Source: Chloroflexota bacterium
GTDB lineage: Bacteria > Chloroflexota > Dehalococcoidia > Lucifugimonadales > Lucifugimonadaceae
DNA length: 34,995 nucleotides
Reading direction: 5' to 3'
Assembly (NCBI GenBank): GCA_022564545.1
Contig: JADFLG010000014.1
Location: forward strand, 1-34,995
Translations under genes and position numbers: made by a program
Notes under the pieces: generated by a model
Database searches by the model: none
Seen by the model: only the letters and a program-made list of their open reading frames with translations
Told to the model about the DNA's origin: nothing
Shown: piece after piece, positions 1-7,604 of the stretch
How the letters are laid out: each line of letters opens with the position of its first letter
How positions within the stretch are numbered: position 1 is the stretch's first letter

Positions 1-392
1 TAGTCGCCTGTACCCGCGCCGACTGCTCGGAACACCCTGGAGTCTCCTCGCCAGTTAAAGTTGCCGCACGAGATGAGCAGGACACCGGATTGCCGGATTG
101 CCGCCTTCCCGGTGAGGGCGCAGGGCTGTTGACAGCGCTTGTGCCTGCGACCCACGCTGGCGTAGTCGCAATGGCAGACTCCGGGAGCGCCCGGAGCTAT
201 AAAAAAATAGGCTGCCAATGTCGCGCCTGATTAAACATTTTCGTTGCAAGTGTTCCGGAATAACCGCAGCGGGCCAGCTTTTCACAACTCATTCATTGAT
301 TCTGGGCTGCGGGATACTCGGGGCCATTATGGATAATCATCCACATCCGAGCTTGGCCTCGCGACGGACATTCCTGAAATAGGCCGCAGCGA
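1..392. other. No supported gene
   Basis: I see no convincing coding region here. The open frames are short, arginine/serine-rich and without a usable ribosome binding site. A 7-bp hairpin (arms 179-185 and 190-196) is followed on the plus strand by an A-run rather than a T-run, so it does not have intrinsic terminator form on either strand. Confidence 0.5.
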
Positions 393-680
393 GTGGCATC
401 ATTCAGTAATAAATATCCCGACGATTGGTACGCCGAAGTTCGCCGGCGATGGGCCGGGAAGGCAGAGTGGGTGACTGGCAAGGGTCGATATGCATTGCTT
501 GAGCCTTGTCGAGTCCTCACTATCCAACTATTTGACAGCCAATATGAAGCCTTATTGGAGCGGAATCTGGGCAACGAATTTGGGTGTGGTAACCGCTGTC
601 TTGGCGCCCACGAAGTGGTGGATCTGACTCACGACTATCGCCCACGGCATGAGCAACAGAATCAAGGATTGCAGCAGTGA
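393..680 (+). CDS. Small cysteine-containing hypothetical protein
   Basis: I do not recognise this gene. The GTG-start frame encodes 95 residues with a balanced composition (Trp, Tyr, acidic and basic residues mixed), unlike the Arg/Ser-rich shadow frames around it. The middle reads GRYALLEPC and the C-terminal third GCGNRC followed by GAHEVVDL, giving Cys39, Cys65, Cys69 and His73, a possible small metal site. No signal peptide or membrane segment is visible. There is no clear Shine-Dalgarno sequence, the opposite strand is also open over part of the stretch, and no neighbour forms an operon with it. It could be a genuine small protein, a fragment, or chance. Confidence 0.35.
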   Translation: MASFSNKYPDDWYAEVRRRWAGKAEWVTGKGRYALLEPCRVLTIQLFDSQYEALLERNLGNEFGCGNRCLGAHEVVDLTHDYRPRHEQQNQGLQQ

Positions 681-1040
681 GCAGTAGATACGGGTGTACT
701 AACTGACGCAGGACGGCTGTACTGAAAATCCCGCGCGAATTGTCAGCAGGTAGTACCCAGCAACCAGCCAACAGATTTCCGTAAGCAGTAGGCGGGGGGG
801 GCTACCCGCAGCTACCCAGTCGCCGTGCCAGGTGGACTGGCGACCTTCTCCACGCCTGTAGCCATCCCGTAGCCACGAAGCCCAGCTTCCTGTGGCGGCT
901 GGACGGCTGGTACACCACGCTGCGGGCTGCTGCGCTGGTCGTCGGGGCAAGCGGGTGCTGGAGTGGGTGAGGGTGGCGGGTGAGTGGGTGAGCGGAAATC
1001 CAACATTCGAGTCGGGTGGGTCTACTTCCAACAAAACAGA
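681..1040. other. Gene-poor stretch downstream of the tRNA
   Basis: No supported gene. The segment lies past the 3' end of the minus-strand tRNA and contains a G-run (near 795-802) and short GTGAGTGGG-like repeats near 960-1000. The open frames show no start signal or recognisable family. Flanks of tRNA 3' ends often collect mobile-element debris, but I could not identify an integrase fragment. Confidence 0.4.
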
Positions 1041-1061
1041 GGCCCGGCTACAAGCTGGGCC
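1041..1061 (-). terminator. Intrinsic terminator of tRNA-Pro
   Basis: A 9-bp stem (1041-1049 with 1053-1061, one G-T pair, 3-nt loop) lies about 18 nt past the encoded CCA. On the minus strand it is followed by TCTGTTTTGTT, a T-rich tract. Position and form fit a factor-independent terminator for the tRNA transcript. Confidence 0.75.
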
Positions 1062-1078
1062 TGAATAGGGGTTCAGTC

Positions 1079-1153
1079 TGGTCGGGGCGGCAAGACTCGA
1101 ACTTGCGACCCCCCGCCCCCAAAACGGGTGCGCTACCACTGCGCCACGCCCCG
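1079..1153 (-). tRNA. tRNA-Pro (anticodon TGG)
   Basis: The minus strand folds into a full cloverleaf. The acceptor arms are CGGGGCG and CGCCCCG (7 of 7 pairs), the D-arm is GCGC/GCGC, the anticodon stem is CCCGT/GCGGG with loop TTTGGGG, giving anticodon TGG, and the T-arm is GCAAG/CTTGC around TTCGAGT. The discriminator A is followed directly by CCA, so the 3' CCA is encoded in the DNA (1079-1081). The last stem pair of the anticodon arm is T-G and the D-loop is short; neither is disabling. A terminator follows and no other tRNA is adjacent, so it appears monocistronic. Confidence 0.95.
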
Positions 1154-1603
1154 ACCGGTGCGCCTGCGCCTTTGCATGGGCCGGAACAGACGAACCTGAC
1201 TATTGTAAAACCGTAAACGCCCGATCACATAACCAAATCAGGCCAATCCCCGCTCCGGTTCAAATTCGCCTGTCCCAATCTGGAAACCACCGTAAGTAAG
1301 CGGCAACTCACCAAAGGTTAAGAAATCGACATATTGGGGTTTTCTCCCTGAAATGTCGTGCCAGATGCATTGAGATTCGCGAAGTAAAGCGCGAGTTTTG
1401 AATTACGAGGGCGAAACAGGTCAGCCTTTCTCGCAATCGGTTCATTTATTTTTCCGGGCCAGGTCAGGCCAGATTCAGGCGGTTTCAGGCTAATCACCCG
1501 AATTCTCCAGGCTCAAACGACTGCATCTCCCACAGGTTCAAAATGAGCGCTGGTCCCGGCACGCCGGGACAGCGACGGGGTTCTAGCAACGGCAACTCTA
1601 CGA
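1154..1603. other. Intergenic region between tRNA-Pro and the MFS gene
   Basis: No supported gene. Short CAGGCC/TTCAGGC-type repeats occur around 1455-1490. The left part should hold the promoter of the minus-strand tRNA and the right part that of the plus-strand transporter. I see no hairpin or riboswitch-like structure that I can defend. Confidence 0.4.
1202..1207 (-). promoter_or_regulatory. Possible -10 box of the tRNA-Pro promoter
   Basis: On the minus strand TACAAT (5 of 6 matches to TATAAT) lies about 50 nt before the mature tRNA 5' end, in an AT-richer patch. I see no good -35 hexamer at 17 nt, so this is a weak call based on position and hexamer only. Confidence 0.3.
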
Positions 1604-2914
1604 ATGCTCCACCGACACCGTACTGCTCAAGTGCCAGGTGGAACGACTCCCAACACCCGACCGGTGCGACGCATCCGCCGAGGGCATCCGCTCGGTGTTC
1701 TTCGCAATCACCAGTACCGGCGTTACTGGGTCGCGGGCTTCGCAACCTTTACCGGGTTCAACATGCAGATGCTGATCCGTGGCTGGATGATGTACGACCT
1801 CACTTCATCGCCGCTCATGGTGACGATGGTGACAGCTGCAATGATGATGCCGATGCTGTTCCTGTCGCTGGTCGGTGGGGCACTGGCCGACCGTGTCGAC
1901 CGCAAGATGATCACGCTGGTCTCCGATGTCACGCTCCTTGCCAGCTTCATCGCATTGTTCGCCATATCGGCGGCGGGCGCGATGGCCCCCTGGCACATCA
2001 TTGCCATCTCTGTCATCAACGGCATCGCCTTCTCGATGGCGATATCGGCCCGGCAGGCGCTTATCTCTGGACTCGTCCACCGAGAGCAGCTCCGCACAGC
2101 GATCGGGCTCTCGGCCACAACGTACAACACGGCGCAAATTATCGGACCCGCAATTGCCGGCGCTATCCTGCCGTTTCTTGGCCCCACATGGGCGCTCGGC
2201 GTAAGCGCTCTGGTGGTCCTGCCAGCGCTTTTCCTTTACGCGTCACTGAAGCCGGTCCACCAGCCCAACTCTTCACACGCACAGGGTTCGATCATCGAAA
2301 ACATCAGGGCCGGGTTATCGTACGCATACAACAACTCTACCCTCCGGTTCCTGATGCTTGGGACTATGGTGATGATCCTCACGGTTGGACCGTTCCAATC
2401 GCTAATGCCGGTGTTTGCAGAAGATGTTTTTAAGGTCGGAGCCGGCGGGCTGAGCGTGTTGCTGCTATTCGCCGGTGTCGGGGCCCTCGCAGGTTCGATC
2501 AGTGTCGTGATTATCGACGATAAGATCGATCATCAGAAACTCGAGCTTGTCTTCGGGCTGCTCGCCTCCGCATCGCTCGCCGCTTTCGCACTGTCGCCGT
2601 GGTTTGCCCTGTCGATTCTGCTGGTAAGCGTTACGGCCTTCGCGTCAACCGGGTTCATGGTGGTCAATATGACAGTTGTCCAGGTCATGAGCCCCGACTA
2701 CATCCGCGGTCGCGTCGTCAGCGTGCGGTTCCTTGTCATTGGTCTCATGCCTTTCGGTGCAATCACTACGGGAGCGCTTGCCGAAACGCACGGTGCCCCG
2801 ATTGCGGTTGCGGTCGTTGCGGCAGTTGGGGCCCTCGGGTTCGCAGGCGTGCAAATAGTATCCCGAGTCTTCGCACCCCAATCTGGAAACTCTGATCCGC
2901 CCTCCCGGGGCTAG
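1604..2914 (+). CDS. MFS efflux transporter, MFS_3 / EntS-like
   Basis: Twelve-helix major facilitator protein of 436 residues, most similar in pattern to the MFS_3 (enterobactin exporter EntS-like) group of inner-membrane exporters. After a basic leader of about 35 residues the first helix follows LRNHQYRRYWVAG, a typical MFS_3 entry. The loop between helices 2 and 3 carries GGALADRVDRK, the conserved MFS motif A, and the second half repeats a weaker form. The ATG start has no strong ribosome binding site; in-frame GTG codons at 1631 and 1664 are alternatives that would shorten the leader. It stands alone, with more than 400 bp on both sides. Substrate is unknown; siderophore or drug export is the family norm, not shown here. 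Confidence 0.85.
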   Translation: MLHRHRTAQVPGGTTPNTRPVRRIRRGHPLGVLRNHQYRRYWVAGFATFTGFNMQMLIRGWMMYDLTSSPLMVTMVTAAMMMPMLFLSLVGGALADRVDRKMITLVSDVTLLASFIALFAISAAGAMAPWHIIAISVINGIAFSMAISARQALISGLVHREQLRTAIGLSATTYNTAQIIGPAIAGAILPFLGPTWALGVSALVVLPALFLYASLKPVHQPNSSHAQGSIIENIRAGLSYAYNNSTLRFLMLGTMVMILTVGPFQSLMPVFAEDVFKVGAGGLSVLLLFAGVGALAGSISVVIIDDKIDHQKLELVFGLLASASLAAFALSPWFALSILLVSVTAFASTGFMVVNMTVVQVMSPDYIRGRVVSVRFLVIGLMPFGAITTGALAETHGAPIAVAVVAAVGALGFAGVQIVSRVFAPQSGNSDPPSRG

Positions 2915-3020
2915 ATTCCAGGGTATTTCAGGGCATCTCAACTGCAGCAGGCCCGGGAGTTCAGCAATGAAAGCAGCAGGTAATTCAGCCGTAAGACGGC
3001 GCGGTTGAAACTTTTCTTAT

Positions 3021-3072
3021 ACCGGATTACCGGTGTTGGGCCAGCGCCCGTGCCCGGCACCGGTAACCCGGT
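3021..3072. repeat. Imperfect 21-bp inverted repeat
   Basis: Arms 3021-3041 and 3052-3072 pair over 21 positions with one mismatch and two G-T pairs, around a 10-nt loop. The core of each arm is TTACCGGTG or its complement. No T-run follows on either strand, so it is not a classic terminator. It could be a nucleotide hairpin at the end of the MFS transcript or a small palindromic repeat element. Confidence 0.6.
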
Positions 3073-3102
3073 TCAAAAAGTTGTGGACAGGCAGGCGCCA
3101 GT

Positions 3103-3140
3103 CCCCTCGTCCTGTGAGGGAGAGGGTTGGGGCGTGGGTG
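3103..3140 (+). repeat. REP-like intergenic repeat, copy 1
   Basis: A short palindromic head (CCCTC, 7 nt, GAGGG) is followed by AGAGGGTTGGGGCGTGGG. The same head-plus-tail design occurs at 21106-21137 (tail AGAGGGTTGGGGTGAGGG) and, inverted, at 21193-21226. All three lie between genes, as expected of a dispersed REP-type repeat. Confidence 0.6.
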
Positions 3141-3426
3141 AAACCCGCCTCGGAAACCTGCTTGAGCTGACGCCACCACGTCGACGCAAACCCATCACCA
3201 GATACAGGCGGCCGTGATGCCACCATGACGACTGTTCGAGACATCGTTCTGAATGAGTGGCGACCCACGCTCTCCCACGATCCTTTTATGATCCAGGGTC
3301 GGACGGTCCACCACTCACGACCGGAACACACCGGTTCAACATACAAGGGTTAGGGTGTGGGTCGCGTGCTAGAAGACGAAGCCACTGAGCGACGTCAAGG
3401 TCCCTGGCAAGGAAAATACGAACCGA

Positions 3427-4473
3427 ATGAAAATCACGTCCTTAAGCGCGGTCTACCCGAGTTACCAGCACACGGCTCCGTCGTGGCGGACCAACCTCTG
3501 GCAGATCGTCGTCAGGGTCGAGACCGACACCGGCCAGACTGGCTGGGGTTGCGGCGGAGGCGGCAAAGCAGCAGTCGAGATCGTAAACGGGCATTTTTCA
3601 GAAATACTCGTCGGCCGGTCGGTCGATTCGGTTTCAGAGATATCGGACACCTGGGACTTTCTCTACACAGAGTCGATCCCTTACGGTCGAAAAGGCATTG
3701 CGATCATGGCGTTGAGCGGCGTTGATCTTGCGCTTTACGACGCGCTGGGGAAGGCAGAAGCAAAACCGGTTGCGGCACTTCTCGGAAACGTGAGCAAGCG
3801 CCGGATGCGCTGCTACGCCACGGGTCCGGACACCGACTGGTACGCAGAACTGGGGTTTACGGCCCAGAAGATGTCGCACAGGTGGACCGGCGACAGGTCG
3901 GTCGATCAGGCAGTGGAAATGGCCGAAAGCGCCCGCACCGCGCTGGGTCCCGACGCAGAGGTAATGTTTGACGTCTACATGTCCTGGGATTCGGAAATAA
4001 CCCTCCGAATGGCCGACGCGTTGTCCCACGTCGGCATCCACTGGTTCGAGGATGTCCTGACGCCCGACGATCTCCAGGAACTGGGCGCCCTTCGATGGAA
4101 GATTCGCCCGATCAACATGGCTGGCGGCGAGCATGAGTTCACAGCTCATGGCTTCGCCGAGATTGCCAGGGCCGGGGCATATGACATCTGGCAGCCGGAC
4201 ATCACATGGTGCGGCGGCATAACTGCCGGCCTGCGCATTGCCAGTATGGCCAGAGCGGCAAAGGCAGAGGTGGTGCCCCATCGGGGTGGCGAACCGTGGG
4301 GTCTTCACCTGATCGCAGCATCGGGTTGCGAGGATTTCGCCGAGCTCGTTATGGGCACAAGAAACGCAGAAAAGGACGTTATGTGGCTTGGAGCTCCCGA
4401 ACCAGTAAACGGCTATCTCGAGCTGGGCGACGCACATGGATTCGGCGTCGATCCCAACGAAGAGTTGCTCTGA
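3427..4473 (+). CDS. L-rhamnonate dehydratase-like enolase-superfamily enzyme
   Basis: Enolase-superfamily acid-sugar dehydratase of 348 residues, closest in motifs to L-rhamnonate dehydratase (RhmD), which converts L-rhamnonate to 2-keto-3-deoxy-L-rhamnonate with Mg2+. Metal ligands are read as Asp182 (FDVYMSWD), Glu208 (HWFED) and Glu235 in GGEHEFTAHGF. His236, the Asp258-His285 pair (QPDITWCGGIT and VPHRGG) and their spacings match RhmD closely (26, 27, 23 and 27 residues between successive sites). The protein is shorter than typical RhmD (about 390-400), mostly at the N terminus. It is cytoplasmic, with no signal peptide. The gene converges with an HpcH/HpaI aldolase 29 bp away, the expected next enzyme. 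The exact sugar acid is inferred from motifs. Confidence 0.82.
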   Translation: MKITSLSAVYPSYQHTAPSWRTNLWQIVVRVETDTGQTGWGCGGGGKAAVEIVNGHFSEILVGRSVDSVSEISDTWDFLYTESIPYGRKGIAIMALSGVDLALYDALGKAEAKPVAALLGNVSKRRMRCYATGPDTDWYAELGFTAQKMSHRWTGDRSVDQAVEMAESARTALGPDAEVMFDVYMSWDSEITLRMADALSHVGIHWFEDVLTPDDLQELGALRWKIRPINMAGGEHEFTAHGFAEIARAGAYDIWQPDITWCGGITAGLRIASMARAAKAEVVPHRGGEPWGLHLIAASGCEDFAELVMGTRNAEKDVMWLGAPEPVNGYLELGDAHGFGVDPNEELL

Positions 4474-4502
4474 CGCCCCCTGCATCAGGTTATTTCAGCC
4501 GT

Positions 4503-5273
4503 TTATTTCAGGGCCCGGGCGATCTGCTCGCACGCCTGCATGTAGATCGTCGCGTCGACATTGATCGACAGGTACTGCACTCCCAGGTCAATAAGCCACT
4601 TGCCCATCTCTACATCTTTGGCGTATGAGCCGACGACCCGGTCCTGCGCCCGGGCTTTCGCCGTGGCTTCCTTCAGCGCATCTTCGACAATTTTCGATCG
4701 AACATCGCCGGGAACGCCAAGTGACTGCGAAATGTCATACGGGCCCAGGAACAGCACATCGATGCCCTCAACTGTCATAATTTCGTCGAGGTTGTCCAGG
4801 CCCTTCCGGCCCTCAATGTGGACGACGGTCATCGTCTCTTCGTTCTGGCGCGCAGGATGCCCGACGGCGTCGTCCTTGTAGTAGTTGCCGGCCCGTGTGA
4901 ACACGGAAACGCCCCGTTCACCAAGAGGGGCATATTTCGCGGCGTGAACGACCCGCCTGGCGTCGTCGATCTCGTTGATTTGTGGGACCTGGACCCCGTC
5001 GGCGCCGACATCCAATGCCCGGAGGATCGGCCATTCTTCGTTGCCGCCGACCCTGATTATCGGTGCCACACCACTACCCTGCGCCGCGATAACAAGATCT
5101 GTGACGGTCTCCATCGAAAGCGAACCGTGCTCGGTATCAAGGATGCAAAAGTCCATGCCCGCGTAGCCGAGAGAGTCGATCATCGTAGTCGACGGCACGA
5201 TGCAGAATGGACCAACAACGGTTTCACCGGCCTGGAGCCTCTTTTTGAGTTCGCCGCGAATGGTCTTGGTCAT
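4503..5273 (-). CDS. HpcH/HpaI-family class II aldolase (RhmA-like)
   Basis: Metal-dependent 2-keto-3-deoxy acid aldolase of 256 residues, full length for HpcH/HpaI. The family splits pyruvate from 2-keto-3-deoxy acids, for example 2,4-dihydroxyheptenedioate (HpaI) or 2-keto-3-deoxy-L-rhamnonate (RhmA). Visible catalytic elements are LDTEHG with general base His49, IIRVG with pyruvate-binding Arg74, VPQI with Gln97, HIEG with metal ligand Glu154, and GPYDIS with Asp180. This spacing fits RhmA/HpaI. AGAGAAG lies about 8 nt before the ATG. It lies tail to tail with the rhamnonate-dehydratase-like gene, and the two together would give pyruvate plus an aldehyde (lactaldehyde if the substrate is L-rhamnonate). 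A role on another 2-keto-3-deoxy acid is possible. Confidence 0.87.
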   Translation of the reverse strand: MTKTIRGELKKRLQAGETVVGPFCIVPSTTMIDSLGYAGMDFCILDTEHGSLSMETVTDLVIAAQGSGVAPIIRVGGNEEWPILRALDVGADGVQVPQINEIDDARRVVHAAKYAPLGERGVSVFTRAGNYYKDDAVGHPARQNEETMTVVHIEGRKGLDNLDEIMTVEGIDVLFLGPYDISQSLGVPGDVRSKIVEDALKEATAKARAQDRVVGSYAKDVEMGKWLIDLGVQYLSINVDATIYMQACEQIARALK

Positions 5274-5337
5274 TTTTAATACTTCTCTTGCGGTGCCGAA
5301 TTTTGCAAACTGAGCACCGATTCCAGATTAACTTTTA

Positions 5338-5916
5338 TTGAGCGGGTCAAAGTTTACCGCCCGAGCAACAGAATCGGCAGAGAAATTCGTGGCCCAGGAA
5401 ATTACGCTCGAAGACATGCATCGGTATCTCGATCTATTTGCGGAGCTTGACCTCGAGATCTGGATTGACGGCGGTTGGGGTGTGGATGCTCTACTGGGCG
5501 AACAGTCCCGGCCTCATGAAGATCTAGATTTCCTAATCGAGAAGGCCGATTCTGACCGGCTCGTGAAAGCGATACGACAGCTCGGATTCGAGGACGTCCA
5601 CACAGACGATCACAGACCGTGGAACTTCGTGATGGGCACCGCTTCGGGCAAGAATTTTGATTTCCATGTAATCGAACAATTATCGGACGGTAATTACAGA
5701 TACGGATCAACTGACGACCCAATCCCCGTTACGGCGGAATCGATCGATGCCACGGGCACGATCGGCGGCAGATCGGTCCGATGCCCTACCGCCGCTTTCC
5801 AGATAAACAGTCACAGCGGATACACCCTCAAACAGCAAGACATCGACGACGTGACGGCGCTCAGCGAGAAGTTTGGAATTCCGTTATTGCCCGATCAGCT
5901 GGCGTTTTGTGAATGA
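5338..5916 (+). CDS. Aminoglycoside/lincosamide nucleotidyltransferase-like protein
   Basis: Nucleotidyltransferase-fold protein of the ANT(2'')/Lnu type, enzymes that add AMP to aminoglycosides or lincosamides. The segment IWIDGGWGVDALLG (41-54) holds the GG-W-G nucleotide-binding motif and Asp50; HEDLDF (60-65) supplies the paired metal-binding acids Asp62 and Asp64. Length (192) is near the family norm of about 160-180, and the extra N-terminal residues suggest the true start is the GTG at 5389 or the ATG at 5416 rather than the TTG used here; none has a strong ribosome binding site. It is divergent from the aldolase. Many environmental homologues are not proven resistance genes, so resistance is not established. 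Confidence 0.72.
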   Translation: MSGSKFTARATESAEKFVAQEITLEDMHRYLDLFAELDLEIWIDGGWGVDALLGEQSRPHEDLDFLIEKADSDRLVKAIRQLGFEDVHTDDHRPWNFVMGTASGKNFDFHVIEQLSDGNYRYGSTDDPIPVTAESIDATGTIGGRSVRCPTAAFQINSHSGYTLKQQDIDDVTALSEKFGIPLLPDQLAFCE

Positions 5917-6155
5917 GACGCGGGGCGAGTTCTACCTTGCACAACGATCACTCCGTGCTTCCGAAACAAAGCGTCCTGACACCTGATTCACGAGTGGCAA
6001 TCAGCGGCACCGCCAACTAATCGGGTGATCGTGCCCCGCACATTCCAGCAGTTCTGCTATCTGTGACGACATAGCCAGAGTTTATGGGCGAATTGGCGCG
6101 TCGGCCCTGGCGATTTTCTGGCGTTTACCCCGCATCCGACCGTTATCCTTCTTCG

Positions 6156-7019
6156 ATGCCAGTTTCCCGAATAGTCTTCCTGGGCACCGGCACATCGGAA
6201 GGTGTGCCGCGAGTCTCATGTCTGACCAGGCCAGACCATGTGTGCAAAGTCTGTACCGATGCGATCAAGCCGGACTCACGTAACCGGCGGCGAAATACTT
6301 CCCTGTTAATTCAGCGGCAACTGGACGACGGGCGAACCAGCAACATCGTCATCGACGCTGGAAAGTTCTTCTATGAGGCGGCAATGCAGTGGTTCCCAAA
6401 GTACTCAGTCTCGACCATCGACGCTCTTGTACTTACCCACTCCCATGCGGATGCTGTAGGCGGCATGGACGACCTGAGAGACTGGACGAACAACGCCCAG
6501 GAATCGCTCCCGATCTATCTGAGAGAGTCCGACTTGCAGAACGTTGAGTCGCTTTTTTACTACCTGGTCGATCGCAACAGGCAGACCGGTGGTGGCGGGG
6601 TGGCCAGGCTCATTTTTAAAACGATCGATGCCAATCCCTTCATGATCGACGGACTGGAAATGATTCCCCTGCCGGTCGAGCATGGCCGGGGTCACGAGGT
6701 ATTCGGCTACAGGTTCGGGCCAGTGAGCTACATTTCAGACGCCTCGGAAATATCAGATGCGACAGCCGAACTCGTCGCGGGTTCAGAGCTGCTGGTCCTG
6801 GACGCACTTCGGCCCACTCGCACGCACGGTACCCATTTCACAGTCGAAGAGGCTGTCGACCAGGTGCGCAGGTTGCGCCCGCAAAGAACTCTGCTAACGG
6901 ATGCCACGCACGATATCGACCACAATTCGGTGAACGCCGCGTTGGCGAAACTCAAGGACGCCGAGGGTCTCGATATCCAGTACGCCTACGACGGCCTGGA
7001 AGTCGAGATAAAGCTGTAA
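6156..7019 (+). CDS. Metallo-beta-lactamase-fold hydrolase, PhnP-like
   Basis: Cytoplasmic binuclear-metal hydrolase of 287 residues. It opens with the strand RIVFLGTGTSEGVPR, followed by Cys22, Cys30 and Cys33, a cysteine cluster like the structural zinc site of PhnP. The metal motif is LTHSHADAVGG (His95, His97, Asp99), with further candidate ligands in PVEHGRGHE, YISDAS and the C-terminal DATHDIDH. PhnP hydrolyses cyclic phosphodiesters; relatives act on other phosphodiesters, so the substrate is open. The frame is open from 6084, but the family begins right at MPVSRIVFLG, so I take the ATG at 6156. No Shine-Dalgarno sequence is visible. The gene stands alone between the nucleotidyltransferase and a scarred intergenic region. 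Confidence 0.8.
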   Translation: MPVSRIVFLGTGTSEGVPRVSCLTRPDHVCKVCTDAIKPDSRNRRRNTSLLIQRQLDDGRTSNIVIDAGKFFYEAAMQWFPKYSVSTIDALVLTHSHADAVGGMDDLRDWTNNAQESLPIYLRESDLQNVESLFYYLVDRNRQTGGGGVARLIFKTIDANPFMIDGLEMIPLPVEHGRGHEVFGYRFGPVSYISDASEISDATAELVAGSELLVLDALRPTRTHGTHFTVEEAVDQVRRLRPQRTLLTDATHDIDHNSVNAALAKLKDAEGLDIQYAYDGLEVEIKL

Positions 7020-7200
7020 CCCTCAAATTGACTGGCAGGCCGTCCCCTTCCCGACCCCTGCGGATGGACGCAGACCGATTCGGTTAATTGGTGGAATCCG
7101 CGCCAACACCCTGAATTGTCCTGCCGAACGCGTGTACACAATAGACCAACTCAGATTCGTGCTGGAAGTGGCATTGTGAGATCGAAGTTGACCGCATGAA

Positions 7201-7225
7201 AGTTCGAATCCTCCCAGCTCCACCA
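7201..7225 (+). pseudogene. Isolated tRNA 3'-end fragment with CCA
   Basis: The bases AGTTCGAATCCTCCCAGC followed by TCCACCA read as a tRNA T-loop, 3' T-stem, 3' acceptor strand, discriminator A and CCA. A complete tRNA would need GGAGG before the T-loop and a 5' acceptor GGAGCTG; neither occurs in the preceding 100 nt, where the expected T-stem position reads TGAAAG. It is therefore not a working tRNA. Such 3' ends are left when an integrating element uses a tRNA gene as attachment site, so this may be an old attachment-site remnant. Confidence 0.6.
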
Positions 7226-7351
7226 AACGACACTGCAGGTGGTACATCCTCCACGCCAAGACTGGATTTCTCCAGTGGAAGCGGGAGGGTGTACTCGATT
7301 TCGATGGTATTGCCCTTCTTACGAACGAGCTTTACGAAAGACCTCAGGAAA

Positions 7352-7505
7352 GTCGGCCGTCAGCGAAAGTGGAGGGGATTTTGGGCTCGAAATAAGAGAG
7401 ATCGGCGGTTGTGAGCCCCCAGGGATAGATTCCAGATGAGGGAGCGTGACCTTGCCCGACAACAATACCGCTGACAGAACCGAGAAAGCTGAGGAACGAA
7501 CCCGA
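7352..7505 (+). mobile_element. Truncated IS3-type relic, left end (copy 1)
   Basis: About 154 bp match the segment at 28627-28780 at roughly four of five positions by eye. The similarity starts at GTCGGCCGTCAGCGAAAGTGG, presumably the element's outer end, covers the leader, and continues into an orfA start: GTG at 7446 encodes VTLPDNNTAD, matching MAVPDNNTAD of copy 2. After about residue 20 the similarity stops, so only the left end survives. The remainder of 7020-7604 holds the tRNA fragment and no other recognisable feature. Confidence 0.65.
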
Positions 7506-7604
7506 ACGCACCTGGAAACGCTCACCAGTACGGCGAGCATTACATCGAAAATCCATGCGTCGGCAGCCCAAGCCTGCCCCTCGGCACCATTTTTGACGCA
7601 ATCG

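Larger units (their letters stand above)
2915..3426. other. Intergenic region with two repeat structures
   Basis: No gene is supported. The region holds a long imperfect hairpin (3021-3072) and a REP-like sequence (3103-3140), listed separately. The rest (3141-3426) should contain the promoter of the dehydratase gene, but I cannot pick a convincing -35/-10 pair. AAGGA about 12 nt upstream of the ATG at 3427 is a weak ribosome binding site. Confidence 0.45.

Noticed and set aside
179-196. Hairpin resembling a terminator
   Set aside because: On the plus strand it is followed by A residues, and on the minus strand the T-run precedes the stem, so neither direction has terminator form.
1543-2433. 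296-codon plus-strand frame overlapping the MFS gene
   Set aside because: Shadow in another frame; composition is His/Arg/Asp-rich and the MFS frame carries transmembrane helices and motif A.
3634-4485. Long minus-strand open frame (283 codons) opposite the dehydratase
   Set aside because: It is the complement of a gene with complete catalytic motifs; its own translation is rich in Arg, His, Cys and Pro and shows no family pattern.
7141-7225. Complete tRNA gene
   Set aside because: No matching 5' acceptor, D-arm or 5' T-stem exists; only the 3' end is present.
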